Shown: positions 36,935-46,583, counted from the first letter of the stretch. The stretch: DNA of 64,000 nt from DYJK01 sp964464825 (GCA_964464825.1 CAYXKL010000001.1:62001-126000), one strand, 5' to 3'. Notes: a model not told the origin generated them from the letters alone. Program-made: numbers and translations.

Positions 36935-37255
36935 CTAAAGTTTTCCTTCTTTGTACATCATTTGAGTTTTAATTCTTTGGAGTTGGCGCTCTATAATTAA
37001 ATCAGCAAGTTGTTCCGGTATAGTTAATTTATCTTTAGAATGAAGAATCTGATTTACTTTAGTTTCATTCACATCTATTCTATACATACTATTTAAAAAT
37101 CTTTCATAATTACGTGCGAGCAATTCTCTAATGCGGTTAATTAAATGTTCACGTATTGCCTCCAATCCAGCTTGAACCGGAAGAGCATTGCTTTCTAAAG
37201 AAAAATCTTTGGTAAGTTTTTGAATCAATGCGTTGAAAATTTCTTTTTCTTCCAC
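36935..37255 (-). CDS. Small helical protein of unknown function
   Basis: This protein of about 106 residues is predicted to be all helical, rich in Leu, Arg and Glu (for instance IRELLARNYERF and LADLIIERQLQRIK). No family is recognised. The frame continues upstream to a TTG at 37294, but that part (FDVRFFALLRTK) is translated from a palindromic repeat. A GTG at 37255 just after the repeat is preferred. No ribosome site is evident for either start, which lowers confidence in translation. The repeat probably displaced the original leader. Confidence 0.55.
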   Translation of the reverse strand: MEEKEIFNALIQKLTKDFSLESNALPVQAGLEAIREHLINRIRELLARNYERFLNSMYRIDVNETKVNQILHSKDKLTIPEQLADLIIERQLQRIKTQMMYKEGKL

Positions 37256-37260
37256 TTTTG

Positions 37261-37327
37261 TTCTGAGCAAAGCGAAGAATCTCACATCAAACAATATTGA
37301 GATTCTTCGTCGCTACACTCCTCAGAA
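37261..37327. repeat. Palindromic dispersed element
   Basis: CGAAGAATCTCA (37273-37284) and TGAGATTCTTCG (37298-37309) form a 12-base-pair stem, and an outer pair TTCTGAG and CTCAGAA extends it over 67 bases. It lies between the small gene and the ABC permease. A weaker cousin (GAAGAATCTCAAAC) is near 21486. Confidence 0.75.
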
Positions 37328-37330
37328 TTA

Positions 37331-38596
37331 TTAATATTTATATTTAACCCACTTAATAACTTCTGACCATTTTGGTTTTTTGCCCGTTCTCAAAACACCA
37401 ACGCGATAAATTTTTCCGGCAAGCGGAAAGATTGCAAACATAGTTGCGAGACTAACAATCAATGAAGCAATTAGATGCCACATCGGAACTTCTAAAATTG
37501 TCATGCGTGCCGGCATAACAATAATATTAGCAAATGGAACGAACGATGCAATTTTTCCAATCTCACTGTTAGGGTTCTGTACCATCGATATAGCAATGAA
37601 AAATGGGATAATAATCATCAGCATTACCGGCCATAAACCGGATTGCGCATCTTGCGGATTATCAAAGATAGCACCAACTGTGGCAAACAAACCAAGAAAG
37701 ATTATCAACCCAAGGAAAAAGTTTATTAAAAAATATATTATTTGAAGCGATGTTATACTGAACATTACTTCTTTAGGAAGAACAAAAAGTGTTGTTGATA
37801 CAACCATTATCACCGGCATCATCCAGATAGCCATTTGAAGAAGGCCAGTAACAGCCGAACCAAGAATTTTTCCGGTCATTAATTCTTTTGCACTTACCGA
37901 TGATAATATTACTTCTACTATTCTGCTGGTTTTCTCTTCAATCACAGACTGCATTATCATCTGCCCCATCATCAGCAAACTCATATAAAGCAAGAATGTA
38001 AACAAATATGAGAGTACTAAACTGCCATAACCTTCTTCTTCAAAGCCGGTTTCTTTGGTAACTTTATACCCCGAAAAATCTATCCCTTGTCTCGCAAATG
38101 CTAATTCTTCCGGCGTTAATGCGCGGTTGCTAAAAAATGCGTCTATTAGAACTTTATTGATTGGACCTTGAAGTCTTTCCGATAACCTGATATTCTGCGG
38201 AGTCTTGGAGTAATATTCTATTTTCTTATCCTTCAATGCTGTGATTGGTATATAAATAATACCGGTCAATTTTTCATCGAGAATTTCTTGTTTCTTACTT
38301 TCAAGGAATTTTGGCAATTCATCTTTTGGAAAATTATTGAATTGAAATTTATAATTATTTCCTTTTATCAAGTCCGATGATCTAAATTCATTCTCAATTC
38401 TACTATTCAATTCAGGTGTTTCAGAAACAATTATAACATTATATTGTGTTGCACCTTCATTCATTAACAGCATTTGAATTCCTATTAAACCGAACATAAA
38501 AACTGGAAGAAGAATAGTTGCAAAGATGAATCCCTTCGAGATTATTCTTTCTTTTACTTCTCTTTTGAATACGGCAATAAATCTTGAACTAAACAT
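37331..38596 (-). CDS. ABC-2 type transporter permease (NatB-like)
   Basis: This 421-residue permease has an N-terminal membrane span (residues about 20-45), a large outer domain (about 55-215) and five or six further spans, the ABC2_membrane_3 layout seen in NatB sodium exporters. The start at 38596 is chosen over one at 38641 because AAGGAGGTG lies just before it and the sequence becomes MFSSRFIAVFKREVKER, the family-like cytoplasmic lead. It overlaps the ATPase gene by eight bases. The transported substrate is unknown. Confidence 0.9.
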   Translation of the reverse strand: MFSSRFIAVFKREVKERIISKGFIFATILLPVFMFGLIGIQMLLMNEGATQYNVIIVSETPELNSRIENEFRSSDLIKGNNYKFQFNNFPKDELPKFLESKKQEILDEKLTGIIYIPITALKDKKIEYYSKTPQNIRLSERLQGPINKVLIDAFFSNRALTPEELAFARQGIDFSGYKVTKETGFEEEGYGSLVLSYLFTFLLYMSLLMMGQMIMQSVIEEKTSRIVEVILSSVSAKELMTGKILGSAVTGLLQMAIWMMPVIMVVSTTLFVLPKEVMFSITSLQIIYFLINFFLGLIIFLGLFATVGAIFDNPQDAQSGLWPVMLMIIIPFFIAISMVQNPNSEIGKIASFVPFANIIVMPARMTILEVPMWHLIASLIVSLATMFAIFPLAGKIYRVGVLRTGKKPKWSEVIKWVKYKY

Positions 38597-39518
38597 TACG
38601 CACCTCCTTACCATTCTGCCCTTCGTGTCCGGCAAGTTCAATAAAAATTTCCTGAAGAGAGATATCGTTTGCGTCGAATTTTTTCAAGGTTACTCCTCTA
38701 TCAACAAGTAATTTAAGTAACTGTTGGATGTGATTGGAATCTTTTAATCTTACTCCTATAGTATTCCCGAAGTTTTCGATCTTTTCAATAATCGGATTCC
38801 CTTTCAAGAAAGAGATGTCCCCTTCGCAAGTTAAGCTTACATTTCTTTGTGCGTATTTTGATTTAATTTCTTTCAGTGAACCTTTCAAAATAATTTTACC
38901 GTGGTCAATCATTGCTATGTGGTCGCAAAGTTTTTCTGCAAATTCCATCAAGTGTGTGGAAAAAATTATTACTTTGCCGCGTTCTTTCATTTCAATGATT
39001 ATATCTTTTAGTAAATTAGTATTAACGGGATCTAAACCGGAAAATGGTTCATCAAGAATTACAAAATCCGGATCGTGAAGTACGGTTGCGATAAATTGAA
39101 GTTTCTGCTGATTTCCTTTTGAGAGATCTTCCACTTTTGATAGCCGTCTGTCGTAAAGTTCAAAGCGTTTCAGATATTCTTCTGCTTTCTTGTGAATTTC
39201 TCTACCACTTTTACCTTTTATTTCTGCGAAATAAATAAGTGTGTCAAGAACTTTCATTTTTTTATAGAGTCCACGTTCTTCCGGAAGGTAACCAACTCTA
39301 TTTTTGAAATCTTGTCCTACTTTTACGCCGCGTAGAATAACTTCGCCTTCATCTGGGAGATAAATTCCCATCATCATTCTTATAGTTGTGGTTTTACCGG
39401 CTCCGTTCCGCCCGATTAATCCGAATATCGATCCTTCCGGTACTTCGAATGAAGCTTTATCAACGGCAAGTACAGTATCAAACTGTTTTGTTAGATTTTT
39501 TACTTCGAGTGCATGCAT
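38589..39518 (-). CDS. ABC transporter ATP-binding protein (NatA-like)
   Basis: This 309-residue ATPase has Walker A at residues 36-43 (GRNGAGKT), the signature LSKGNQQK and Walker B FVILDEPFSGLDP, followed by the H-loop STHLM. A C-terminal extension of about 90 residues (DUF4162-like) is usual for NatA-type proteins. It drives the overlapping permease. A ribosome site was not clear at its start. A long gap without genes lies upstream. Confidence 0.94.
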   Translation of the reverse strand: MHALEVKNLTKQFDTVLAVDKASFEVPEGSIFGLIGRNGAGKTTTIRMMMGIYLPDEGEVILRGVKVGQDFKNRVGYLPEERGLYKKMKVLDTLIYFAEIKGKSGREIHKKAEEYLKRFELYDRRLSKVEDLSKGNQQKLQFIATVLHDPDFVILDEPFSGLDPVNTNLLKDIIIEMKERGKVIIFSTHLMEFAEKLCDHIAMIDHGKIILKGSLKEIKSKYAQRNVSLTCEGDISFLKGNPIIEKIENFGNTIGVRLKDSNHIQQLLKLLVDRGVTLKKFDANDISLQEIFIELAGHEGQNGKEVRNV

Positions 39519-39982
39519 CTATTTCCTCTAAAATGTGACCCAATTTTGACGTGTAATATAAGGAAAGTGTTGGTAATTGTTGGTGTAGAGAGGAATGTAA
39601 TACTACCCGGCAAATAATTTACAGACAATGAATCTTATTCCCACCACAAGAAGTAGAGACGACTCGGCGAGTCGTCTTTACAATCTACATGTTCTCTGCA
39701 CCACAAATTGTTTGACAAAAAATCGAACATCAACTAATTTGTTGCGGAATTTAGAGGACGTTTATATTTTACTCTTTAGCAAACACATATCAAACAGAAC
39801 TTCATTTTGAGATTTTAGAACATCGATATTGTCTGTTAATTGTGAAATTATTTTCTTTAAGCAACGAAATATCGCGGCATAATTATAAGTTAGATTGCTA
39901 AATATTATAGAAGTAAAAAAATACTTGAATGTTTTCGGTGGTGTAATTACATTGTAGCCACGAATTTATTAGAAGGGTAATA
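39519..39982. other. Gene-poor gap before mazEF with one palindrome
   Basis: This gap of 464 bases holds no convincing gene. Near 39653 lies a palindromic repeat. The rest is AT-rich and carries short partial words but no RNA gene or transposon end. A ribosome site (AGAAGGG) close to the right edge serves mazE. The mazEF promoter probably lies in the last 100 bases. Confidence 0.7.
39653..39681. repeat. Short palindromic repeat
   Basis: GTAGAGACGACTC and GAGTCGTCTTTAC pair around a three-base loop with one mismatch. It resembles REP-like palindromes seen in this group of bacteria, and it stands alone in the gap between an ABC exporter and mazEF. Confidence 0.7.
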
Positions 39983-40240
39983 ATGAAAACTAAAGTTGTA
40001 AAAATTGGCAATTCACGCGGAATACGAATCCCAAAATCATTAATAAACGAAAGCGGTTTAAAAAATGAAGTTGAGCTTGAAGTTAGTGATGGTCAAATAA
40101 TAATAAAACCAATATCAGCAAATAGAGAATCTTGGGATACCGCATTTAAGAAAATGGCGAAAAAACAAGACGACATATTATTAGATCACGAATCAATACT
40201 CAGTCAATCGAGTTGGGATCAAGAAGAATGGGAGTGGTAA
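39983..40240 (+). CDS. mazE: MazE-like antitoxin
   Basis: This 85-residue protein begins with an AbrB/MazE swapped-hairpin DNA-binding domain (KVVKIGNSRGIRIPKSLI, then ELEVSDGQIIIKP) and has an acidic C-terminal tail that would wrap around and block the toxin. It is directly followed by mazF, its stop being adjacent to the mazF start. It probably represses the pair's promoter. A ribosome site (GAAGGG) lies seven bases upstream. Confidence 0.93.
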   Translation: MKTKVVKIGNSRGIRIPKSLINESGLKNEVELEVSDGQIIIKPISANRESWDTAFKKMAKKQDDILLDHESILSQSSWDQEEWEW

Positions 40241-40561
40241 ATGTTTTCTCGTTTTGAAGTTTACTATGTAAATTTAGATCCAACAATTGGAAGTGAAATT
40301 AAGAAAACACGTCCGTGTGTAATTATCTCTCCTAATGAAATGAATTACAATATTACTACAGTAATAATTGCCCCACTTACTTCGAAGTTACGTAATTATC
40401 CTACAAGAGTTCCTTGCAAGATTGAAGGCAAGCAAGGTCAAATCGTATTAGACCAAATCAGAACAGTAGATAAAATAAGATTAGTCAAAAGAATAGATAC
40501 ATTAAATAAATTAACTCAAACAAAAATTCTCAATGTTTTAAAGGAAATGTTTTCAGAATAA
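40241..40561 (+). CDS. mazF: MazF/PemK-family endoribonuclease toxin
   Basis: MazF is an RNA-cutting toxin that stops translation when the antitoxin is lost. This 106-residue protein shows family marks: FEVYYVNLDPTIGSEIKKTRPCVIIS with the substrate-binding loop, APLTSK in the middle and LDQIRTVDKIRL near the C-terminus. It follows mazE with no gap. It may serve stress response or plasmid/island retention, which cannot be told here. Confidence 0.94.
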   Translation: MFSRFEVYYVNLDPTIGSEIKKTRPCVIISPNEMNYNITTVIIAPLTSKLRNYPTRVPCKIEGKQGQIVLDQIRTVDKIRLVKRIDTLNKLTQTKILNVLKEMFSE

Positions 40562-40603
40562 GTAACCTACTTATAAGATGGTTGGCAAATTCATAATATA
40601 ATT

Positions 40604-41137
40604 ATGGCAAAGAAAAATATTATTCCTATAAAAGATTTATCAACTGAAGTAAAAAAATTAGTTGAAAGATTAAATAAAGAATCTGATCTTTCTTGTGCGT
40701 TAATTGGTGCAAGTTATTTAAATGAATGCATTGGCTCTATATTAAAAAAACACTTTCGACCAAATAGTAGCACAGCATTACGGATTCTAATGCCCGATAA
40801 AGGTTTCCTAGGTTCTTTTTCAAATAGAGCAGATCTTTGTTATAGTCTTGGCTTGGTTAATAAAGAAATATATCGCGATTTAAAACTTATCTCTGAAATT
40901 CGGAATACATTTGCCCATTCACATCTAAATATCACATTTGATTCAAATGATGTAGTTGAATTAACTAACAATCTTAATTCTTATAAAGTTGCGTTTCCTA
41001 GATATTACTTTTCAAAATATTCAAATCTAGATGAAAAAAATTTTTCTGTTGCATCAAGAGATAAATATAATACCTCAGTAATAATAATATGTCAAGGTTT
41101 TTTAGTTAATGGCTTACTTGATGAGATATTGGCTTAA
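40604..41137 (+). CDS. MltR-like (mannitol-repressor family) protein
   Basis: This 177-residue protein matches the MltR family. Conserved blocks are CALIGASYLNECIGSILKKHF and FSNRADLCYSLGLVNKEIYRDLKLISEIRNTFAHS, which form an all-helical bundle without a clear DNA-binding motif. It lies 42 bases after mazF. No mannitol genes are nearby, so a repressor role is not supported. It could be a third member of the toxin-antitoxin locus or a passenger gene. Confidence 0.8.
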   Translation: MAKKNIIPIKDLSTEVKKLVERLNKESDLSCALIGASYLNECIGSILKKHFRPNSSTALRILMPDKGFLGSFSNRADLCYSLGLVNKEIYRDLKLISEIRNTFAHSHLNITFDSNDVVELTNNLNSYKVAFPRYYFSKYSNLDEKNFSVASRDKYNTSVIIICQGFLVNGLLDEILA

Positions 41138-41175
41138 ATAATTTGCCAAAGACTAACACACCCAAGATTATAATT

Positions 41176-41226
41176 AACCTCTCCCCTACCCCTCTCCTAA
41201 ATTAGGAGAGGGGTAAAGGGTGAGGT
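41176..41226. repeat. Long perfect palindrome, possible bidirectional terminator
   Basis: ACCCCTCTCCTAA (41188-41200) and TTAGGAGAGGGGT (41202-41214) are perfect inverted copies, with CCTCTCC and GGGTGAGG extending the pairing outward. It stands between convergent genes and could fold to stop transcription. A diverged copy is inside the CotH gene. Confidence 0.85.
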
Positions 41227-41231
41227 CGCTT

Positions 41232-43259
41232 TTACCAAATCTTCACAATCTTATCATCACTGTTTCTCATCGCATCACCGTGTTTAACATCAAACGCTTC
41301 AAAAAATTCAGGCATATTTTTTAGCGGTCCCAACACTCTAAACTTTCCGGGAGAATGTACATCGGTTTTAAGACGCAGCTTTAGCGCTTCATCGAGGATA
41401 TTGTTTGCCCATACTTGCGCCCATCCTAAGAAAAATCTTTGTGCCGGAGTAAATTCGTCAATCAATGATTTCATTTTGAACTGTTCTGTTTTCTTGAATG
41501 CTGCAAATGAAATTGTAAGTCCCCCAAGATCTGCAATGTTTTCTCCAAGAGTAAGTTTTCCATCTACATGGAATGTATCGATTGAAGCATAGCTGCTGTA
41601 CTGATCAATAAGTTTATTTGCCATCAATTGGAATTTTTCTCCGTCTTCTCTTGTCCACCAATCTTTAATATTACCGTTTGCATCATACTTTCTTCCCTGA
41701 TCGTCAAACCCGTGTGTAATCTCATGCCCTATTACTGCACCCATAGCACCGTAATTAATAGCATCGTCTGCGTTTTGATCGAAGAATGGCGGTTGTAAAA
41801 TTGCTGCCGGAAAAACTATCTCGTTCCTTGTTGGCGAGTAATATGCATTTACTGTCTGCGGACTCATTCCCCACTCAGTTTTATCAACTGGTTTGCCAAT
41901 CTTAGCAAGATTATCTTTAACAGCCCAATAATTTGATCGAAGTATATTTTTGAAATAGGTATCGCGTTTAATTTCAAGTTTTGAATAATCTGTCCACTTA
42001 TCTGGGTATCCAATCTTAACTGTAAATTTGCTCAGTTTATTCAATGCTTGTTCTTTTGTTTCATCGCTCATCCAGTTAAGGTTACGAATGCTTTCTCCCA
42101 TTGCTGTAATAAGATTATCAACAATGGTTTTTGCACGTTCTTTAGCTTCCGGCGGAAAATATTGCTCTACATAAATTTGTCCTATCAATTCTCCCATAGC
42201 ACCGTCAGCTGCTTGCAGAATTCTTTTCCATCTGGGCTGCAAAGCTTTTGTACCATTTAAATATTTTCCGTAAAAATTAAACCGTTCATTCACAAAATCC
42301 GAACTCAAAACATTTGCCGCATTATTAATCATTTGCCATTTCAAATATACTATCCAATCATTAAGAGATACTTCGTTCATCATTCTGCTTATCTCTTCAA
42401 AAAATTGCGGCTGGCCCACTACTATAACATTCGGATTTTCGATTCCAATTCCTTCAAAGTAAACATCCCAATCAAAACCCTCAGCTATTTTCTTTAATTG
42501 TCTAATCGACATTTTATTGTAAGTTTTTTCCGGATCTCTATTCTGCAGACGTGTATTGGAAGCTTTTGCCAATCTTGTTTCAATATTTAAAATTATGTCT
42601 GAGTTTAGTTTTGCGGTTTCATTATCCGCACCAATTAATACAAACATTCTGCTGATATATTCTAAATATTTTTCTCGAATCTCTTTCGAACGTTCATCAT
42701 CTTTTGTGTAGTATTCAACATCCGGTAGTGAGGTTCCTCCTTGCCATAAACGGGCAACCATTACATTACTTTTCTTTGCATCAACCGAAACAAAAAAATT
42801 GAATGGTACTCTTAAACCATATAGATATTCTTCTGCAAAAAGATTGATTAGGTCTTTTGTGTTTCTAATTACATTAGTTTTTGCAAGTTCGGGTAACAGA
42901 GGTTTTGCACCAAGCTTTTCAATTAATGCCGAATCCATTCCGGTAGCATAAAAATCGCCAATCTTTTGCTGTGCCGATCCGTATAAGATATTTTTTTCAA
43001 CGGCAACTTTTTCCAATATTAATTTAATCTGATCATTTGTTACTTCGTCTAATTTTTCAAATATGCCCCATCTGCTGTATTCATCCGGAATAGGATTGTT
43101 TTTTAACCATCCGCCCACAGCAAAGCCATAAAAATCTTCTTTTGGTGATATAGATTTGTCAAGATTTTTAAGATCAAAACCTTTGCTTTGCTGTGCATAA
43201 CTTGTAGTTGTTAGTAAGATTAATAGATATACGATTAGGTGAGAATAATTCCTTTGCAT
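41232..43259 (-). CDS. M13-family zinc metallopeptidase (neprilysin/PepO-like)
   Basis: This 675-residue endopeptidase has an export signal (LIVYLLILLTTTSYAQ) and the M13 fold, cutting oligopeptides in the periplasm or outside. The zinc site is His512-Glu-Ile-Thr-His516 (GHEITHGFDDQG) with the distal ENIADLGG that gives the third ligand. The NAYY and VFPAAILQPPFF blocks are also typical. It is monocistronic, convergent with the mazEF region, with a 135-base gap to argH. Confidence 0.95.
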   Translation of the reverse strand: MQRNYSHLIVYLLILLTTTSYAQQSKGFDLKNLDKSISPKEDFYGFAVGGWLKNNPIPDEYSRWGIFEKLDEVTNDQIKLILEKVAVEKNILYGSAQQKIGDFYATGMDSALIEKLGAKPLLPELAKTNVIRNTKDLINLFAEEYLYGLRVPFNFFVSVDAKKSNVMVARLWQGGTSLPDVEYYTKDDERSKEIREKYLEYISRMFVLIGADNETAKLNSDIILNIETRLAKASNTRLQNRDPEKTYNKMSIRQLKKIAEGFDWDVYFEGIGIENPNVIVVGQPQFFEEISRMMNEVSLNDWIVYLKWQMINNAANVLSSDFVNERFNFYGKYLNGTKALQPRWKRILQAADGAMGELIGQIYVEQYFPPEAKERAKTIVDNLITAMGESIRNLNWMSDETKEQALNKLSKFTVKIGYPDKWTDYSKLEIKRDTYFKNILRSNYWAVKDNLAKIGKPVDKTEWGMSPQTVNAYYSPTRNEIVFPAAILQPPFFDQNADDAINYGAMGAVIGHEITHGFDDQGRKYDANGNIKDWWTREDGEKFQLMANKLIDQYSSYASIDTFHVDGKLTLGENIADLGGLTISFAAFKKTEQFKMKSLIDEFTPAQRFFLGWAQVWANNILDEALKLRLKTDVHSPGKFRVLGPLKNMPEFFEAFDVKHGDAMRNSDDKIVKIW

Positions 43260-43394
43260 AACTCCTTCCTTCGATGTGTGGGTAATTTTCTGGTATAAGT
43301 TAGACGGTTTGAGCTAACGAAATGTTGCTTACTTGAATGAATTGAGAGCGAAGAATTTAATGAATCCCTGGTATATAAAAAGATTAATTTTGTA

Positions 43395-44765
43395 TCATAA
43401 AATTTTATTTTTCCAATGATTGATTTGCTTATCTACTTCTTTGGGTGAAGTACTTCCGATCGATTTTTTGTTTTTTACACTCGCTTTAGATGTTAGGAAG
43501 TTGAATACATCGGATTCAAATTTGATTGAAAATTTTTTGTAATCATTAATCAGTAATTCATTGAGTTTTTTCTTTTTGGTAAGTGCCAGATCAACAATTT
43601 TACCAACTATATTATGAGCTTCGCGGAAAGGTATTTTTTTACTTACTAAATAATCTACAAGTTCTGTTGATAGAGATAGATCTCCATCTAATTCTTTCTC
43701 AAAACGGTTTTTATTGAATGTGGTGTGTTTTAATAATTCAGATGAAATCAGTAAACATTCTTCTGTTGTATTCACCGTTTCCAAAAGATGATATTTATCC
43801 TCTTGCATATCCCGGTTATACGCAAGCGGTAAAGATTTCATCATAGTTAATATTCCAATTAATGCACCGTAAACACGTCCGCTCTTACCGCGTACAAGCT
43901 CTGCAATATCAGGATTTTTTTTCTGGGGCATTAAGCTGCTGCCCGTTGCAAATGAATCATCAAACTGAGCAAAAGAAAATTCTTGCGAACTCCATAAAAT
44001 TATTTCTTCTGCTATCCGGCTTAAATTCATCATTATAATTGAGCATCCGCTAATCAGTTCAATCATTACATCACGGCTGCTGACTGCATCTAATGAATTC
44101 TCAACGATCCCTTTCATACCAAGATATTTCGCAGAAATATTTCTATCTATATTTATAGTAGTTCCAGCAAGTGCTGCTGCACCGAGCGGGGATTTATCTG
44201 CCCGTTTTAAGCAATCATTCAATCTTTTAACATCCCGTTCAAACATAGAAATGTATGCGATAAGATGATGAGCAAAAAAAATCGGTTGTGCCCTTTGTAA
44301 ATGTGTATAGCCGGGCACTATTGTATTTTTGTGTTTTATAGAAATTTTTAACAAAGTTTTTTGTAAAGTGCGGACAAGTTTAATGAGCTCTGTAATTTCT
44401 TTTTTCAAATATAACCGTTCATCTAGAGCAATTTGATCATTACGGCTTCTTGCTGTGTGTAATTTTTTACCGGTACTACCGGTTTTTTTTACAAGTTCTT
44501 CTTCTATAAACGAATGAATATCTTCATTCTTCCAATTAAATTTTAGTTTACCGGTGGAAATTTCTTTTCTAATTTTTTTTAGTGAGCTTATTATTTTATT
44601 TCCCTCAGCCGGTAAAATAATTTTTTTCTTAACAAGCATTTTAACATGCGCTATACTTCCAATTATATCTTCATTATAAAGTCTACTATCTATTTCAATC
44701 GAAGAAGAAAATCTTAAAGCTTTTTCATTCAGCGATTTTTTAAATCTACTATTCCAAATAGCCAT
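43395..44765 (-). CDS. argH: Argininosuccinate lyase
   Basis: ArgH splits argininosuccinate to arginine and fumarate, the last step of arginine synthesis. The 456-residue protein has LHTARSRNDQIALD, TVVPGYTHLQRAQP-like and the family signature GSSLMPQKKNPD with the catalytic Ser loop. It ends the argC-J-B-R-G-H unit, 44 bases downstream of argG. The N-terminus AIWNSRFKKSLNEKALRFS is typical of the family. Confidence 0.96.
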   Translation of the reverse strand: MAIWNSRFKKSLNEKALRFSSSIEIDSRLYNEDIIGSIAHVKMLVKKKIILPAEGNKIISSLKKIRKEISTGKLKFNWKNEDIHSFIEEELVKKTGSTGKKLHTARSRNDQIALDERLYLKKEITELIKLVRTLQKTLLKISIKHKNTIVPGYTHLQRAQPIFFAHHLIAYISMFERDVKRLNDCLKRADKSPLGAAALAGTTINIDRNISAKYLGMKGIVENSLDAVSSRDVMIELISGCSIIMMNLSRIAEEIILWSSQEFSFAQFDDSFATGSSLMPQKKNPDIAELVRGKSGRVYGALIGILTMMKSLPLAYNRDMQEDKYHLLETVNTTEECLLISSELLKHTTFNKNRFEKELDGDLSLSTELVDYLVSKKIPFREAHNIVGKIVDLALTKKKKLNELLINDYKKFSIKFESDVFNFLTSKASVKNKKSIGSTSPKEVDKQINHWKNKIL

Positions 44766-44809
44766 AGTTTATTTTACTCTTCCCGGATATATGGATTGTT
44801 AAATTAAAA

Positions 44810-46039
44810 TTATGCGACAGCGTTTTTTCTATTATTCAATAATTTCTGCGTAACACGATTATATGTTTTTAATGGCAATCCGTAAATTTTAATAAATCCT
44901 TCGGATGCTTTGTGATCGAACTGATCCTCAGCTGTATATGTTGCAAGTGCCGGATCGTATAATGAATATGGAGACGTTCTTCCGGTTACCCTGATTGTTC
45001 CTTTGTAAAGTTTAACTTTTACAAGTCCCGTAACTCGTTCTTGCGTTTTTTCAATAAACGCTGAAAGCGCTTCTCTTAATGGCGAGAACCAGAGACCATT
45101 ATAAATTAAATTGGAAAATTCATGTGCAACTAAAGATTTGTAGTGCATAACAGATTTTTCAAGTGTTAATCTTTCAAGTTCTTTATGAGCGAAATGTAAA
45201 ATCGTTGCCGCCGGTGCTTCATAAACTTCTCTAGATTTTATTCCAACTAATCTATTTTCAACAAGATCGATTCTTCCAATTGCATTCTTTGCACCAACAG
45301 TATTTAGAAATTTAACAAGAGAAATGCTTTCCATATCCTGGCCATTCACTGCGGTTGGAATTCCTTTTTCAAATTCAATAGTTACTTCGTCTGCTTCCTT
45401 GTTTGCTTTTTCCGGTGAGGTTGTAGATTGGAATGCATCTTCCGGCGGTGAAATCATCGGGTCTTCAAGTACACCACACTCGATACTTGTTCCCCATAAA
45501 TTTTCATCAATTGAATAAGGATTTTCTTTCGTAGCAGCAACCGGAATATTATTTTTCTTTGCGTAATCAATTTCTTCTTCTCTTGATTTGAATTCCCACT
45601 CTCTCAAAGGTGCAACAATTTTCAAATCCGGTGCTAGCGCTCCTACCGAAACTTCAAAACGTACCTGATCATTTCCTTTACCGGTACATCCGTGAGAAAC
45701 AATGTTTGCATTTTCTTTTAGAGCAATATCAACCAAAGCTTTTGCAAGCAATGGTCTTCCAATTGAAGTGGCCATCGGATAAGCATCTTCATACATTGCG
45801 CCGGCTTTTAAAGAAGGGAAAACATAGTCTTCAAGAAATTCTTTTCTCAAATCCTGAATATAAACTTTAGAAGCGCCGGATTTGATTGCTTTTTCTTTCA
45901 ATCCGGTAAGTTCTTTTGTTTGACCGAGATCGCCGGTGAATGTGATGATTTCTGCATCATAATTATTTTTAAGCCAGTGGACCATAATGGAAGTATCTAA
46001 TCCGCCCGAATATGCTACAACAATTTTGTTCTTGCTCAT
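44810..46039 (-). CDS. argG: Argininosuccinate synthase
   Basis: ArgG joins citrulline and aspartate using ATP. The 409-residue protein has the N-type ATP pyrophosphatase loop AYSGGLDTSI at residues about 9-18 and the conserved GCTGKGNDQVRFE and SIECGVLEDP blocks. It starts immediately after the argR stop and precedes argH. The length is usual for the family. Confidence 0.97.
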   Translation of the reverse strand: MSKNKIVVAYSGGLDTSIMVHWLKNNYDAEIITFTGDLGQTKELTGLKEKAIKSGASKVYIQDLRKEFLEDYVFPSLKAGAMYEDAYPMATSIGRPLLAKALVDIALKENANIVSHGCTGKGNDQVRFEVSVGALAPDLKIVAPLREWEFKSREEEIDYAKKNNIPVAATKENPYSIDENLWGTSIECGVLEDPMISPPEDAFQSTTSPEKANKEADEVTIEFEKGIPTAVNGQDMESISLVKFLNTVGAKNAIGRIDLVENRLVGIKSREVYEAPAATILHFAHKELERLTLEKSVMHYKSLVAHEFSNLIYNGLWFSPLREALSAFIEKTQERVTGLVKVKLYKGTIRVTGRTSPYSLYDPALATYTAEDQFDHKASEGFIKIYGLPLKTYNRVTQKLLNNRKNAVA

Positions 46040-46501
46040 TTAAGTAATTCCTAATATTGTTTTTAATTGCTCAATTATTGTTTTTAATCTTTTTATAGAA
46101 CGTGGGATGACAAGTATTGTATCGTCTCCGGCTATTGTTCCTAATATTTCTGTTAAATTCTGCTTATCCAAAAAAACCGCTACACCTTGAGCGCGTCCAG
46201 TAAATGTTTTAAGTACAATCAACTGTTCGTTGCTATCGATAGAAATTACTTCTTCTGCAATGTGTGATTTTAAAGTATTCTGATTTGCAGAATCAGCAAT
46301 TTTATAAACCGCGCCGTTAATTGCCGGAACACGAACCACTCCAAGTTCATTCAAATCTCTTGATAATGTTGCTTGTGTAACTCTCACGCCATTTTGTTTT
46401 AATATTTTTACAAATTGTGTTTGATTATGAATCTCTTGCGAGTTAATCAATGATTTAATAATCGAGTGGCGTTTGTTGATCTCTTCTAATTTTTTACTCA
46501 T
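46040..46501 (-). CDS. argR: Arginine repressor ArgR
   Basis: ArgR is a winged-helix repressor that forms hexamers and binds ARG boxes with arginine. The 153-residue protein has the DNA-binding helix region RVTQATLSRDLNELGVVRV at residues about 35-55 and the C-terminal oligomer/arginine domain with TIAGDDTILVIPRS. It is encoded inside the operon it presumably controls, between argB and argG. Two ARG boxes lie upstream of argC. Confidence 0.95.
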   Translation of the reverse strand: MSKKLEEINKRHSIIKSLINSQEIHNQTQFVKILKQNGVRVTQATLSRDLNELGVVRVPAINGAVYKIADSANQNTLKSHIAEEVISIDSNEQLIVLKTFTGRAQGVAVFLDKQNLTEILGTIAGDDTILVIPRSIKRLKTIIEQLKTILGIT

Positions 46502-46583
46502 TGTTATACTCCATTTTTTCTTAGTCCATTATTAATACACACTTAAAATAAAAATAATTCGGTGTAACTAGACTAAGAAATAA

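Noticed and set aside
39628..39810. Small plus-strand ORF in the mazEF upstream gap
   Set aside because: It crosses a palindrome and its translation has low-complexity Arg and Ser pieces without a ribosome site.
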